DNA of 64,000 nt from Gallaecimonas pentaromativorans (GCF_003751625.1 NZ_RJUL01000009.1:114079-178078); one strand, 5' to 3'; counted from the stretch's first letter, positions 33,851-43,283 are shown. Translations and numbers: made by a program. Notes: generated from the sequence alone by a model not told the origin.

Positions 33851-35503
33851 ATGAAATCCTTTGACTACATCATCATCGGCACCGGCTCGGCAGGCTCGGT
33901 GCTGGCCAACCGGCTGTCAGCCAACCCCGAGCACCGCGTGCTGGTACTGGAAGCGGGCCGCCGCGACGACACCTGGAAGGTGCAAATGCCAGCGGCGCTG
34001 ACCTACAACCTGATGGACGACAAGTACAACTGGTACTACCAAACCGAGCCGCAAGAGCACATGAACAACCGCCGCTGCTACTGGCCCAGGGGCAAGGTGT
34101 GGGGCGGCGGCTCCTCGTTAAATGCCATGGTCTATGTGCGCGGCCACGCCGAAGATTACAACCGCTGGCAGCAACAAGGCGCCGAGGGTTGGTCTTATGC
34201 CGACGTGCTGCCGTACTTTCGCCGCTCAGAGACTTTTGAGCTTGGCAGCGACAGCTACCGGGGCGATAACGGCCCGTTGAAGGTTACCCGCGGCAAAATC
34301 AAAAACCCCCTTTACGAGGCCTTTATCCGCGCCGGCCAGCAGGCCGGGTATCCCTATACCGAAGACATGAACGGTTATCAGCAAGAAGGGGTGGGCTGGA
34401 TGGATATGACCATCTTCCAGGGCCAGCGTTGGTCAACCGCCAAAGGGTACTTGCGCCCGGCTCTGACTCGCCCTAACCTTCGCGCCGAAACCGGCGCCCT
34501 GGTCACCCGCATCCTCTTTGAAGGCCAGCGGGCGGTGGGGGTTGAGTACCGGCAAAACGGCCAAACGGTGCAGGTAAAAGCGCAAAAGGAAGTGATCCTT
34601 AGCGGCGGCGCCATTAACTCGCCACAGCTGTTGATGCTGTCCGGCATAGGCCCGGCCGATGAGCTAAAAAAACACGGTATTGAGGTGGTGGCAGACCTGC
34701 CCGGCGTGGGCCAGAACCTGCAAGACCACCTTGAGATTTATGTACAGCAAGCCTGCACGCAGCCTATCACCCTGTTTAAAGCGACTAAGCTCCATAACAT
34801 GGCCATGATGGGCGCACAGTGGTTTTTAACCCACACCGGTTGGTGTGCCACTGCCCATTTGGAGGCAGGCGGCTTTGTTCGCCGAAATAACGAAGTGGAA
34901 CACCCGGATATTCAGTTTCACTTTTTACCCGGGCTGGTGAATGACCATGGCAGAGACCAAGGTGACACCCATGCCTTTCAGGTACATGTGGGGCCCATGC
35001 GTCCGGTATCCAAAGGTTTTTTGGCGCTCAAAAGTGCCAATCCGGACGATCACCCCATTATCCAGCCCAATTACTTGGAATCTGAGCAAGATCGCATAGA
35101 AATGCGCGATTCGGTAAAAATTACCCGTGACATTTTTGCCCAAAAAGCGTTTGATTTATTTCGTGGCGAGGAGATCCGGCCAGGTTCCAGCTGTACCACG
35201 GACAAAGACATCGATGCCTTTGTTCGTGAAAAAGCGGACTCCGCCTATCACCCCTGCGGTACCTGCAAAATGGGCACAGATCCCATGAGTGTGGTAGACA
35301 GCCAAGCCAAAGTGCATGGCGTTGCAGGGTTAAGGGTGGTGGACGCCAGTATCATGCCCAGCATCGTGTCAGGCAATTTAAATGGCCCGACCGTGATGAT
35401 GGCGGAGAAATGTGCCGATCACATTCTAGGGAACGAGCTGCTTGCACCTTCTTCGGTCCCGGTTTTTGACTGGCGCAAAGACACTCCGTCTTATCAGGGC
35501 TAA
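33851..35503 (+). CDS. betA: Choline dehydrogenase, GMC family
   Basis: This 550-residue FAD enzyme oxidises choline to betaine aldehyde at the inner membrane. The FAD-binding start is FDYIIIGTGSAGSVLANRLS, followed by VLEAGRRD, GMC signature 1 (RGKVWGGGSSLNAMVYVRG) and signature 2 (ILSGGAINSPQLLMLSGIG). The C-terminal catalytic His region is SAYHPCGTCKMGTD with LNGPTVMMAEKCAD. AAGGAGGCAGT precedes the ATG. The length is close to E. coli BetA (556). The gene is followed after only 26 nt by a porin-like gene. Confidence 0.96.
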   Translation: MKSFDYIIIGTGSAGSVLANRLSANPEHRVLVLEAGRRDDTWKVQMPAALTYNLMDDKYNWYYQTEPQEHMNNRRCYWPRGKVWGGGSSLNAMVYVRGHAEDYNRWQQQGAEGWSYADVLPYFRRSETFELGSDSYRGDNGPLKVTRGKIKNPLYEAFIRAGQQAGYPYTEDMNGYQQEGVGWMDMTIFQGQRWSTAKGYLRPALTRPNLRAETGALVTRILFEGQRAVGVEYRQNGQTVQVKAQKEVILSGGAINSPQLLMLSGIGPADELKKHGIEVVADLPGVGQNLQDHLEIYVQQACTQPITLFKATKLHNMAMMGAQWFLTHTGWCATAHLEAGGFVRRNNEVEHPDIQFHFLPGLVNDHGRDQGDTHAFQVHVGPMRPVSKGFLALKSANPDDHPIIQPNYLESEQDRIEMRDSVKITRDIFAQKAFDLFRGEEIRPGSSCTTDKDIDAFVREKADSAYHPCGTCKMGTDPMSVVDSQAKVHGVAGLRVVDASIMPSIVSGNLNGPTVMMAEKCADHILGNELLAPSSVPVFDWRKDTPSYQG

Positions 35504-35529
35504 GCAAAAAACCAACAGAAGGGAACGAC

Positions 35530-36228
35530 ATGAAAAAAGCATTGATTGCGTCAGTCATCGCCAGCAGTTTTGCGTTTGCCGCTAACGCCACCGACTATTC
35601 CGCTACCTTGACCGGTGCCAGCGATTATCTGTTCAACGGTATCAGCCAAACCGGCGAAGATCCGGCCATTCAAGGCAGTTTTGATATTGGCTTCGACAAC
35701 GGCTTCTACGTGGGCACCTGGGCGTCCAACGTGGATTTTGGCTCCGGTGACGACGCCAACGCCGAGTGGGACTTCTACGCCGGTTACAGCCAGGATTTTG
35801 CCGATGGCTGGAACTACGATCTGATGATCAACCAGTACACCTACGTGGGTGAGTCCGATTACAACTATCCCGAAGTGTCTGCGGCCATCACTGCCCCCAC
35901 CGACACCACCCTGCGGGTTTGGTACACCTGGAAACAGTTCGGCCAGAGCAACCTGGACCACACCTACGTCCAGCTGCACCAGGGCTACGCCATTGACGAG
36001 ATCTGGGGCCTGGAAGCGGCTTACACCTACAGCAAAGCCTTGTCTGGCCCCGGCGCCGACACGTATTGGTACGGCAAGGACCACTACAGCAACTGGCTGG
36101 TGGGTGTAACCGCTTCCTACCAAGGCTTTGATTTTGCCCTCAACTGGCAAGACACCGATATCGACAACGCCAAGGAAGCAGATGGCCGCATCTTCTTCTC
36201 CGTGTCCCGGACCTTTGATTTCAAATAA
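35530..36228 (+). CDS. TorF-family putative porin
   Basis: This 232-residue outer-membrane protein has a signal peptide (KKALIASVIASSFAFAANA). The family block is SDYLFNGISQTGEDPAIQGSFDIG, followed by GFYVGTWASNVDFG, and the C-terminal strand ends FSVSRTFDFK. TorF-family porins are small barrels of unknown substrate, named from a TMAO-linked member. It begins 26 nt after betA with its own GAAGGGAACGAC site and no terminator between, so it is probably co-transcribed with betIBA. A role in choline or betaine entry is inference from this position. Confidence 0.85.
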   Translation: MKKALIASVIASSFAFAANATDYSATLTGASDYLFNGISQTGEDPAIQGSFDIGFDNGFYVGTWASNVDFGSGDDANAEWDFYAGYSQDFADGWNYDLMINQYTYVGESDYNYPEVSAAITAPTDTTLRVWYTWKQFGQSNLDHTYVQLHQGYAIDEIWGLEAAYTYSKALSGPGADTYWYGKDHYSNWLVGVTASYQGFDFALNWQDTDIDNAKEADGRIFFSVSRTFDFK

Positions 36229-36341
36229 GACTTATCGCATCAGGGCAGGTGTTTGCCGCGCCCTTGATGAATAAACCTCCAACGAGGGCTAGAATCGTTC
36301 TTGTCCTCCCTTAGCCTGGCTTGCCAGACGCTAAGATGTTT

Positions 36342-36371
36342 CGCCGCCACTCCCTTGGCGGCGATTTTTTT
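36342..36371 (+). terminator. Terminator of the bet-torF operon
   Basis: CGCCGCC-ACTCCCTT-GGCGGCG followed by ATTTTTTTT. Just upstream lie two further hairpins (CTTAGC/GCTAAG near 36311-36336 and CATCAAGGGC-type arms near 36238-36270). Confidence 0.85.
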
Positions 36372-36457
36372 TGTTGACTTCCCATGAAAACCCATGCAAG
36401 TTCTTCTGCATGAATATGTCAGGCAGCGTTACCTCACCCCAGCATCACGGCCACACA

Positions 36458-36544
36458 ATGGACCGCGATTTTCTGTGCCTGAACACCAACCTCCTTCTTG
36501 GTCTCCTCCTCCTTCTTAAGCGCGGGAGCGGGCACCTTTTGTAA
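36458..36544 (+). CDS. leuL: leu operon leader peptide
   Basis: A 28-codon frame reads MDRDFLCLNTN-LLLGLLLLL-KRGSGHLL: eight Leu codons in nine positions (CTC CTT CTT GGT CTC CTC CTC CTT CTT), the hallmark of leucine attenuation. The frame also opens at ATGs 36410 and 36416, and none has a good ribosome site, so the exact start is uncertain. The Leu run is followed directly by a segment able to pair with the downstream terminator. Leucine shortage should stall ribosomes on the Leu codons and favour read-through into leuACDB. Confidence 0.85.
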   Translation: MDRDFLCLNTNLLLGLLLLLKRGSGHLL

Positions 36545-36607
36545 TTTGAAACGCCAACAGGCAACCAGATTTCAAAAAAACCCGCTCCCCAAGAGCGGGT
36601 TTTTTTA
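36524..36607 (+). promoter_or_regulatory. leu attenuator (antiterminator and terminator)
   Basis: GGGAGCGGG at 36524-36532, just after the Leu codons, is perfectly complementary over 9 nt to CCCGCTCCC at 36581-36589. The latter is also the 5' arm of the terminator hairpin (ACCCGCTC-CCCAA-GAGCGGGT plus T7, to 36607). The two pairings exclude each other, as attenuation requires. leuA starts 25 nt further on. Confidence 0.88.
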
Positions 36608-36631
36608 TGGCTTATTTTCAGGAGAATTCAC

Positions 36632-38152
36632 ATGTCAGACAAAGTCATCATTTTCGACACCACCTTGCGGGACGGCGAACAATCCCCCGGCTGCGCCATG
36701 ACCCTGGCCCAAAAGCGCCGCATGGCCAAATCCCTGGGCGCCCTGGGGGTTGACGTGATTGAAGCGGGCTTTGCCGCGGCCAGCCCCGATGACTTCAACG
36801 CTGTGGCCTCCATCGCCCGCGAAGTCAAAGGCCCCACCATCTGCGCCCTGGCCCGCTGCAACGACAACGACATCCGCGAAGCCGCCCGCGCCCTGGAAGA
36901 AGCCGAGAAAAAACGCATCCATGTCTTTATCGCCACCAGCCCGCTGCACCGCGAGCACAAGCTGAAGATGACCAAAGAGCAGGTGATTGAGCGGGCCATC
37001 AACGGCGTGAAACTGGCCAAGAGCTTTGTAGACGACGTGGAATTTTCCTGTGAAGACGCCACCCGCACCGAGAAGGATTACCTGGCCCAGGTGGTAGAAG
37101 CCGCCATCGAAGCCGGCGCCACCACCATCAACATCCCGGATACCGTCGGTTACACCACCCCCACCGAGATGTTCGAAACCATCGACTTTTTGAAAAAGCA
37201 CGTCGGCAACATCGAGCAAGCCATCATCTCCACCCACTGCCATGACGACCTGGGCCTGGCCGTAGCCAACAGCCTGGCCGCCGTGGAAGCGGGCGCCCGC
37301 CAGGTGGAATGCACCTTGAACGGCATCGGCGAGCGGGCCGGTAACTGCGCCCTGGAAGAAATCGTGATGGCCATCAAGACCCGCGCCAACCACTACGGCC
37401 TGGACACCGGCGTACGCACCGAGCAAATCCTGCCAAGCTCGCGCCTGCTGTCGGCCATCACCGGCTCTGTGGTGCCCCGCAACAAGGCCATCATCGGCGA
37501 CAACGCCTTTGCCCACGCCTCCGGCATTCACCAGCACGGCATGCTGAGCCACCCCGAGACTTACGAGATCATGCGCCCGCAATCCATTGGCCGGGTTGAT
37601 ACCAGCCTGGTACTGGGCAAACACTCTGGCCGCCACGCCTTGGTGGACAAGGTTAAAGAGCTGGGTTTTGACGCTGCCAGCGAAGACATCGACCGCATCT
37701 TTGCCGACTTTAAAAACCTGGCCGACCGCAAAAAACACATCACCGACGCCGACATCGAGGCGCTGGTCGTTGGCCAGGCCAACACCGGCCCCTGGCAGCT
37801 GGCCCAGATGCAGGTGACCTCCGGCACCGGCGACGCCATTGCCTCAGCTGCCGTCTTTATTATTGGCCCCGACGGCAGCGAGCACCGTGAAGCCGCCACC
37901 GGCGACGGCCCGGTCGATGCCGCGTTTCGCGCCATTGAACGTGCCACCGGCATGGAGATCCATCTCGAGGGATTGTCAGTAAACTCCATTTCCGAAGGCA
38001 TCGATGCCCAGGGTGAAGCCCAAGTGCGCGCCCGCTTTGCCGGCCAAAGTTTCCATGGCCGCGGCACCTCCACCGACATCGTTGCCGCCTCCGTGTCCGC
38101 CTTTATGGACGTCATAAACCGCATCAGCCGTCAGATGGCTAAGGCCAGCTAA
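36632..38152 (+). CDS. leuA: 2-isopropylmalate synthase
   Basis: This 506-residue enzyme is the first step of leucine synthesis and condenses acetyl-CoA with 2-oxoisovalerate. The start [19 protein letters not shown] holds the metal-binding Asp and Arg. [39 protein letters not shown] holds the metal-binding His pair region. The C-terminal regulatory domain (about 390-500) contains the leucine feedback site region ([18 protein letters not shown]). AGGAGAATTCAC precedes the ATG. It is first of leuACDB. Confidence 0.97.
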   Translation: MSDKVIIFDTTLRDGEQSPGCAMTLAQKRRMAKSLGALGVDVIEAGFAAASPDDFNAVASIAREVKGPTICALARCNDNDIREAARALEEAEKKRIHVFIATSPLHREHKLKMTKEQVIERAINGVKLAKSFVDDVEFSCEDATRTEKDYLAQVVEAAIEAGATTINIPDTVGYTTPTEMFETIDFLKKHVGNIEQAIISTHCHDDLGLAVANSLAAVEAGARQVECTLNGIGERAGNCALEEIVMAIKTRANHYGLDTGVRTEQILPSSRLLSAITGSVVPRNKAIIGDNAFAHASGIHQHGMLSHPETYEIMRPQSIGRVDTSLVLGKHSGRHALVDKVKELGFDAASEDIDRIFADFKNLADRKKHITDADIEALVVGQANTGPWQLAQMQVTSGTGDAIASAAVFIIGPDGSEHREAATGDGPVDAAFRAIERATGMEIHLEGLSVNSISEGIDAQGEAQVRARFAGQSFHGRGTSTDIVAASVSAFMDVINRISRQMAKAS

Positions 38153-38164
38153 GGAATGCCCAGC

Positions 38165-38242
38165 ATGAAGCACGCTCAGACAATCACCCGGCAATCCGTA
38201 GCGGCTGTATCAGCCGTCGTCCACGTGGCCAAAGCCAGCTAA
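38165..38242 (+). CDS. Possible small ORF between leuA and leuC
   Basis: A 25-codon frame (MKHAQTITRQSVAAVSAVVH then VAKAS) fills the 102-nt leuA-leuC gap. AAGGA lies 9 nt before its ATG and AAGGAG follows its stop. Its last codons and flank (GTGGCCAAAGCCAGCTAAGGA) nearly repeat the leuA end (ATGGCTAAGGCCAGCTAAGGA), so the gap may be a partial duplication that carries the ribosome site. Real translation is unproven. Confidence 0.3.
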   Translation: MKHAQTITRQSVAAVSAVVHVAKAS

Positions 38243-38254
38243 GGAGCAAAGACC

Positions 38255-39652
38255 ATGGCACAGACAATGTTCGACAAGATTTGGCAGCGCCATATCGTCA
38301 AACCGGCTGAGAACGGCCACCCGGCGGTGATTTACATCGACCTGCATTTGATCCACGAAGTCACCAGCCCGCAAGCCTTTACCGAGCTGAAAAACCGGGG
38401 CCTGACCGTGCGCCGCCCCGACAAGGTGCTGGCCACCCTGGATCACTCCACCCCCACCTCGGCCCCCGATGCCCAGGGCCAGCGCAAGTATGTGTCTGAA
38501 GCGGCCTGGCAACAGGTGCGTAAGTTGCAGGAAAACTGCCGCCGTTTTGGCATCCACCTGCACGGTTTTGACAGCCCCCACCGCGGCATTGTGCACGTAA
38601 TGGGCCCGGAGCTGGGCGCTACCCAGCCCGGCATGACCATTGTCTGCGGCGACTCCCACACCGCCACCCACGGCGCCTTTGGCGCCCTGGCCTTTGGCAT
38701 CGGCACTACCGAAGTGGGCCATGTGCTGGCCACCCAAAGCCTGCTGCAACACAAACCCAAAACCCTGCGCGTGTGGGTGGATAACACCCTGCGCCCAGGC
38801 GTTGGTGCCAAAGACCTGATTTTGCACATCATCGGCAAACTGGGCATGGGCGGCGGCACCGGCCACGTTATCGAATACGCCGGCCCCGCCATTGAAGCCC
38901 TGACCATGGAAGAGCGGATGACGGTGTGCAACATGTCCATCGAAGCGGGCGCCCGCGCAGGGCTGATAGCCCCCGATGAAACCACCTTCAACTGGCTGCG
39001 TGGCCGCCAGATGGCCCCCAAAGACTTTGACGCGGCCTGCGCCGACTGGCGCACCCTGCGCACCGACGAAGGCGCCAGCTTCGACAAAGAACTGCGCGTT
39101 GACGCTGCCAAAATCGGCCCCACCATCACCTACGGTACCCACCCGGGCATGGTTATTCCCATCGGCGCCGCCGTACCGGCCGCCCGCGACGAAGTGGAAG
39201 CCAAGGCGCTGAGCTACATGAACCTCAAGGCCGGCGAGCAGTTGTCAGACCGCAAAGTAGACATCGTCTTTATCGGCTCCTGCACCAACGGCCGTTTGTC
39301 CGACATGCGCGAAGCGGCCAATGAACTCAAGGGCCACAAGGTAGCCAAGAGCGTGCGGATGATGGTGGTGCCGGGCTCTGAAGACATCAAGCGCCAGGCC
39401 GAAGCCGAAGGCCTGGACAAAATCATCCTGGCCGCCGGCGCCGAGTGGCGCGAACCGGGCTGCTCCATGTGCATCGCCATGAACGGCGACATGGCAAAGC
39501 CGGGCCAGACCGTGGTGTCTACCTCCAACCGTAACTTTGCCGGCCGCCAGGGCCCGGGCTCCCAAAGCTTTTTGGCAAGCCCCGCCGTTGCCGCCCGCGC
39601 CGCCGTTAGCGGCTTTGTCTGCGAGCCCCAAGCCATCGAGGAAACCGCATGA
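38255..39652 (+). CDS. leuC: 3-isopropylmalate dehydratase large subunit
   Basis: This 465-residue aconitase-family subunit isomerises 2- to 3-isopropylmalate with LeuD. Family blocks are [42 protein letters not shown], and the three [4Fe-4S] Cys ligands in FIGSCTNGR and [11 protein letters not shown]. The C-terminal [12 protein letters not shown] is present. E. coli LeuC has 466 residues. AAGGAGCAAAGACC precedes ATG 38255. leuD starts inside its stop (ATGA). Confidence 0.97.
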   Translation: MAQTMFDKIWQRHIVKPAENGHPAVIYIDLHLIHEVTSPQAFTELKNRGLTVRRPDKVLATLDHSTPTSAPDAQGQRKYVSEAAWQQVRKLQENCRRFGIHLHGFDSPHRGIVHVMGPELGATQPGMTIVCGDSHTATHGAFGALAFGIGTTEVGHVLATQSLLQHKPKTLRVWVDNTLRPGVGAKDLILHIIGKLGMGGGTGHVIEYAGPAIEALTMEERMTVCNMSIEAGARAGLIAPDETTFNWLRGRQMAPKDFDAACADWRTLRTDEGASFDKELRVDAAKIGPTITYGTHPGMVIPIGAAVPAARDEVEAKALSYMNLKAGEQLSDRKVDIVFIGSCTNGRLSDMREAANELKGHKVAKSVRMMVVPGSEDIKRQAEAEGLDKIILAAGAEWREPGCSMCIAMNGDMAKPGQTVVSTSNRNFAGRQGPGSQSFLASPAVAARAAVSGFVCEPQAIEETA

Positions 39653-40200
39653 AAATCGACTCCAAAATCCTGGTGGTTCGCCAGAACAACATCGACACCG
39701 ACCAAATCATCCCGGCCCGGTTTTTAACCACCACCACCCGTGAGGGCCTGGGCCAACACGCCTTTGCCGACTGGCGCTACCAGAACGGCCAAAAGACCGA
39801 CTCCATTTTAAATACCGACCACGGCTGCACCGTGCTGGTAGGCGGCGAGAACTTCGGTTGTGGCTCGTCTCGTGAGCACGCGCCTTGGGCCATGCTCGAT
39901 TACGGCTTTAAAGCGGTTATTTCCAGCCAAATTGCCGACATCTTCCGTGGTAACGCCCTTAAAAACGGCCTGGTGCCAATCGAGGTTACCCCCGAGCAGC
40001 ACCAATACCTGCTGGACCACCCCGACACCCGGGTCAGCATCGATGTCACCGACGCCACCGTTACTTTGGATAACGGCCAGGTGTGGTCTTTCGAGCTGGA
40101 CCCGTTTAGCCGCCACTGCATAGTGCAAGGGGTTGATCAGCTGGGCTATTTATTGAATCTTGATAGGCAAATTCGCCAATACGAGGAGAGCCACCCGTGA
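39649..40200 (+). CDS. leuD: 3-isopropylmalate dehydratase small subunit
   Basis: This 183-residue subunit, partner of LeuC, has [17 protein letters not shown], the swivel-domain signature [43 protein letters not shown], and an ending [11 protein letters not shown]. It is slightly shorter than E. coli LeuD (201). Its ATG overlaps the leuC stop, and its own stop overlaps the GTG start of leuB, so translation is coupled along leuC-leuD-leuB. Confidence 0.96.
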   Translation: MKIDSKILVVRQNNIDTDQIIPARFLTTTTREGLGQHAFADWRYQNGQKTDSILNTDHGCTVLVGGENFGCGSSREHAPWAMLDYGFKAVISSQIADIFRGNALKNGLVPIEVTPEQHQYLLDHPDTRVSIDVTDATVTLDNGQVWSFELDPFSRHCIVQGVDQLGYLLNLDRQIRQYEESHP

Positions 40201-41240
40201 AGGCCAATATCGTTTTACTGCCCGGCGACGGCATAGGCCCGGAAGTAACCCAGGCGGCCAAGGCCGCCCTCGGCGCCATCGCCAAGCGCTTTGGCCATGA
40301 GTTTGCCATCAGCGAAGCCCTGATGGGCGGCGCGGCTATCGACGCCACCGGCGAGCCGCTGCCGGCCAAAACCCTGGCCGCTTGCCAAGAAGCCGACGCG
40401 GTATTCCTCGGCGCCGTTGGCGGCCCCAAGTGGGACAAAAGCGAAAAACGCCCCGAGCAGGGCCTGCTGGCCATTCGTAAAGCCCTGGGCCTGTATGCCA
40501 ACCTGCGCCCGGCAGTCACCCACCCTGCCCTTTATGATGCCAGCCCCATCAAGGCCGATCGCCTTGAAGGGGTGGATATCATGGTGGTGCGGGAGCTGAC
40601 CGGCGGCATTTACTTTGGCGAGAAGGAAGAAGGCACAGATGCCGCATGGGACCGCTGCGCCTACAGCGGCGAAGAGGTAGACCGGGTGCTGCACCAGGCT
40701 GCCAGGCTGGCGAAAAAGCGCGGCGGCAAGGTCACCATGGTGGATAAAGCCAACGTGCTGGCCACCTCTCGCCTGTGGCGCCGGCGCACCGAAGCGCTCT
40801 TTGCCGAGCACTACCCAGAGCTGGAACTGGAGTTTTTGCTGGTAGACGCCGCCGCCATGCACCTTTTGTCGCGCCCGGCGAGCTTTGATGTGCTGGTCAC
40901 CGAAAACCTCTTTGGCGACATCCTCACCGACGAAGCGGCCATGCTGGTCGGCTCCCTGGGTATGTTGCCCTCCGCCTCCCTTGGCAACAGCGGCCCCGGC
41001 CTGTTCGAGCCCTGCCACGGCTCGGCCCCAGACATTGCCGGGCAAGACAAAGCTAACCCCTTTGCCGCCCTGCTCTCTAGCGCCATGCTGCTGGAACTGG
41101 GCCTTGGCTTAACTGAAGAGGCGCAAATTCTCAAAGAAGCAGTGTACGACTGCCTCACCCAAGGCCAATGCACCGGCGACTTGGGCGGCAAACTCGGCAC
41201 CAAAGCCGCCACCCAGGCAGTACTGGCCCGCATTATTTAA
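40197..41240 (+). CDS. leuB: 3-isopropylmalate dehydrogenase
   Basis: This 347-residue NAD+-dependent oxidative decarboxylase makes 2-oxoisocaproate. LLPGDGIGPEVTQAAKAAL opens the protein. LRPAVTHPALYDAS, VVRELTGGIYFGEKE and the signature NLFGDILTDEAAMLVGSLGMLPSASLG are all present. It starts at GTG 40197 within the leuD stop (GTGA), the only start in phase with the family N-terminus. leuB last in the order A-C-D-B differs from the enterobacterial A-B-C-D. A terminator follows. Confidence 0.96.
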   Translation: MKANIVLLPGDGIGPEVTQAAKAALGAIAKRFGHEFAISEALMGGAAIDATGEPLPAKTLAACQEADAVFLGAVGGPKWDKSEKRPEQGLLAIRKALGLYANLRPAVTHPALYDASPIKADRLEGVDIMVVRELTGGIYFGEKEEGTDAAWDRCAYSGEEVDRVLHQAARLAKKRGGKVTMVDKANVLATSRLWRRRTEALFAEHYPELELEFLLVDAAAMHLLSRPASFDVLVTENLFGDILTDEAAMLVGSLGMLPSASLGNSGPGLFEPCHGSAPDIAGQDKANPFAALLSSAMLLELGLGLTEEAQILKEAVYDCLTQGQCTGDLGGKLGTKAATQAVLARII

Positions 41241-41255
41241 ATGCCATTAAAAATG

Positions 41256-41285
41256 GAAAAGCCCGGCATAAGCCGGGCTTTTTTA
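41256..41285 (+). terminator. Terminator of the leu operon
   Basis: AAAAGCCCGGC-ATAA-GCCGGGCTTTTTT, 15 nt after the leuB stop; it marks the left edge of the accessory island. Confidence 0.92.
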
Positions 41286-41611
41286 TGGGGCGAGTGTTTT
41301 AAATACAAACCGCAGCCTGATATATAGGCGACGTTAAAGGCTTCGTTATCTGACAGTGTGGATACGCCTTGAACTCAAACTTCATTATTGCTCAAAACAT
41401 CTGAAAACTGGACTTTTGGTTACTCAGAAGATGGATGTCCTTTTTTATTTCGCTCGCCTTGAATTTGCGTTTTAAAAGCAAAACACGGCATCAGAGCAAA
41501 GAAAACACCCTCATGGCTGATTAATGCCGCACTGTCGATTGATGCCGCACTGTCGATGCAATGCGAAAACTGGACTTTGGTTACTCAGAAGGTGGATGTC
41601 CTTTTTTATTT

Positions 41612-41902
41612 GTTACCCAGTTTAAAGACAGCCCCAAAGGCATTCCCTTTGCACTGGCTGATTACCTGGCGCTTGTCGATTGGACTGGTCGGGCACAACG
41701 AGAAAACAAGCGCGGTTTCATCACCCCAGAAACCCCTGCCATTCTGGAACGCTTAGGCCTGGATGCCGACAGCTTCCTTATCGCCCTGGGCCAACATCAA
41801 CTTTCCCGTGGCTCTGTGATTGGCCACAAACAGGCCCAAAGTGCCTACGCCAAAGCCCATCATCGACGACATGTGGTCGGCCCACCAATAAAAGCCGCTT
41901 AA
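41612..41902 (+). pseudogene. C-terminal remnant of a REP-associated (Y1-type) transposase, copy 1
   Basis: The frame encodes FVTQFKDSPKGIPFALADYL, ALVDWTGRAQRENKRGFI, ILERLGLDADSFLIAL and a basic end, as in the C-terminal third of IS200-like REP-associated transposases. The catalytic HUH and Tyr regions are absent and no start or ribosome site is visible. It is the more truncated of two copies and nearly identical to the one at 42135-42539. Confidence 0.65.
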
Positions 41903-42134
41903 TCCCCTTACGGCACCACGCTCACATGCCCTCAGCAGTCGCTGACAATCCCGCTCGCCTCTAATTTGCGTTTTTAACAACAAAGCGCGGTATCAGCGCG
42001 AAGCAAACACCCTCAAGGTTGATTAATACCGCACTGTCGATGCCATGCGAAAACTAGACTTTGGGTCACTCAAAAGATGGATGTCCTTTATTTTTTCTCA
42101 AAAGATGGATGTCCTTTATTTTTTTTATTTTTTT

Positions 42135-42539
42135 GTGGACCTCAACCCGCTTCGCGCCAAGATAGTCGACACGCCTGAAGCCTCAGCAGATGTGTCACTC
42201 TCAGCACGGCTTAATACTGACGACAGCAAGCCAGCGTTGTTGCCTTTTGTCACCCAGTTTAAAGACAGCCCCAAAGGTATTCCCTTTGCGTTGGCTGATT
42301 ATTTGGCGCTGGTGGATTGGACTGGCCGGGCGCAACGAGAAGACAAGCGCGGTTTCATCACCCCAGACACCCCTGCCATTCTGGAACGCTTAGGCCTTGA
42401 TGCTGACAGCTTCCTTATCGCCCTTGGCCAACACCAGCTTTCCCGTGGCTCGGTGATTGGCCACAAACAGGCCCAAAGTGCTTACGCCAAAGCCCATCAC
42501 CGACGGCACGTGGTCGGCCCACCGATAAGAGCCGCTTAA
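42135..42539 (+). pseudogene. C-terminal remnant of a REP-associated (Y1-type) transposase, copy 2
   Basis: This copy extends further to the N-terminal side, with FVDLNPLRAKIVDTPEASADVSLSARL, the typical linker of these transposases, before the same FVTQFKDSPKGIPFALADYL region. It still lacks the catalytic domain. The upstream junction is the AGATGGATGTCC repeat, now running into a T-rich tract. It is a decayed element, not an active gene. Confidence 0.7.
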
Positions 42540-42704
42540 TTCTACCCCGCACCACCACACTCACAGACCTTCGGCACCTGCTGGCAATCCCGCTCGCCTC
42601 TAATTTGCGTTTTTAACGACAAAACGTGGTATCAGCGCGAAGCAAACATCTTCAAGGCTGATTAATACCGCGCTGTCGATGCAAAACGAGAACTAGACTT
42701 TTAG

Positions 42705-43283
42705 TTAATCAGAAGATGGATGTCCTTTATTTTTTATTTTCCATTTAGTGACCTCCGGTTTTTCAACACCCAATGATTCTAGACAAGAAACCACATTTTC
42801 TTTTTCCATCAATATTTCATTAAGTAATTCGTGAGGTACGCTTCCCGATTTTATTTTAATTTCAAAATCACTAACGAGTATATTCATCGTTGCTTGATGA
42901 AAACCATTTTCAACAGCCGATTTTATTGTACCAGGGAGAAGATGTGGAGAAACATGATGTTTTACGTAATTTAATCCATCTATATCCTCATTTCTGTCCT
43001 CTTCCATTCCAACAGGATCCAGAAAATGGATTCGAGATGCTTCTACTAAGATATCTATTGCATTTGGCAAATACTCAACCGCCTTCTCAAGAAGAAGTAC
43101 TAACACTCCTCCCGCACTAAGTAGTTTAACCAATCGATCATCTTTTTCTTCTGGGGTTAAAGATTTTGATAGAGACATACTGCGATGTATTCCACAATAC
43201 CCCTTGTATTCTATCTTCCCCTTGTTTGAACACGGGGTTCCGTTTTTTAACTTGGCTAAACAAAGACTGGCTTTAACAACCAT
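42705..43283 (-). CDS. Cassette-borne protein with an N-terminal Cys/His motif, 3' end altered
   Basis: I do not recognise this 192-residue protein. Its start holds C8-x9-C18-x10-C29-x2-H32 (CLAKLKNGTPC...GYCGIH), a likely zinc site. A hydrophobic stretch (LLSAGGVLVLLLEKAVEYL) and a charged helical C-terminal part follow. The gene is A+T-rich and starts 34 nt after an attC site, as integron cassette genes do. No attC follows it; its last codons (KGHPSSD) come from the AGATGGATGTCC repeat, so the original 3' end and attC were lost. The start is the first ATG after the attC, behind GGGGGGTGAGGT. Confidence 0.6.
   Translation of the reverse strand: MVVKASLCLAKLKNGTPCSNKGKIEYKGYCGIHRSMSLSKSLTPEEKDDRLVKLLSAGGVLVLLLEKAVEYLPNAIDILVEASRIHFLDPVGMEEDRNEDIDGLNYVKHHVSPHLLPGTIKSAVENGFHQATMNILVSDFEIKIKSGSVPHELLNEILMEKENVVSCLESLGVEKPEVTKWKIKNKGHPSSD

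Larger units (their letters stand above)
41402..42731. repeat. Dispersed repeat block ending in AGATGGATGTCC
   Basis: A segment of about 140 nt recurs at roughly 41453-41610, 41952-42092 and 42589-42731, with a short version at 41402-41445. It reads CTCGCCTC..ATTTGCGTTTT, then GCGGTATCAGCGC.., TGATTAATACCGCACTGTCGATG, and ends GAAAACTGGACTTT..TCAGAAGATGGATGTCCTTT. The ending is duplicated again at 42098-42117. Copies differ by scattered substitutions. Two transposase remnants lie between the copies, so the block looks like tandem duplication and decay of one mobile element. Confidence 0.75.

Noticed and set aside
41561-42539. Two functional small genes instead of transposase remnants
   Set aside because: Both match only the C-terminal third of the transposase type, lack catalytic motifs and lack ribosome sites.
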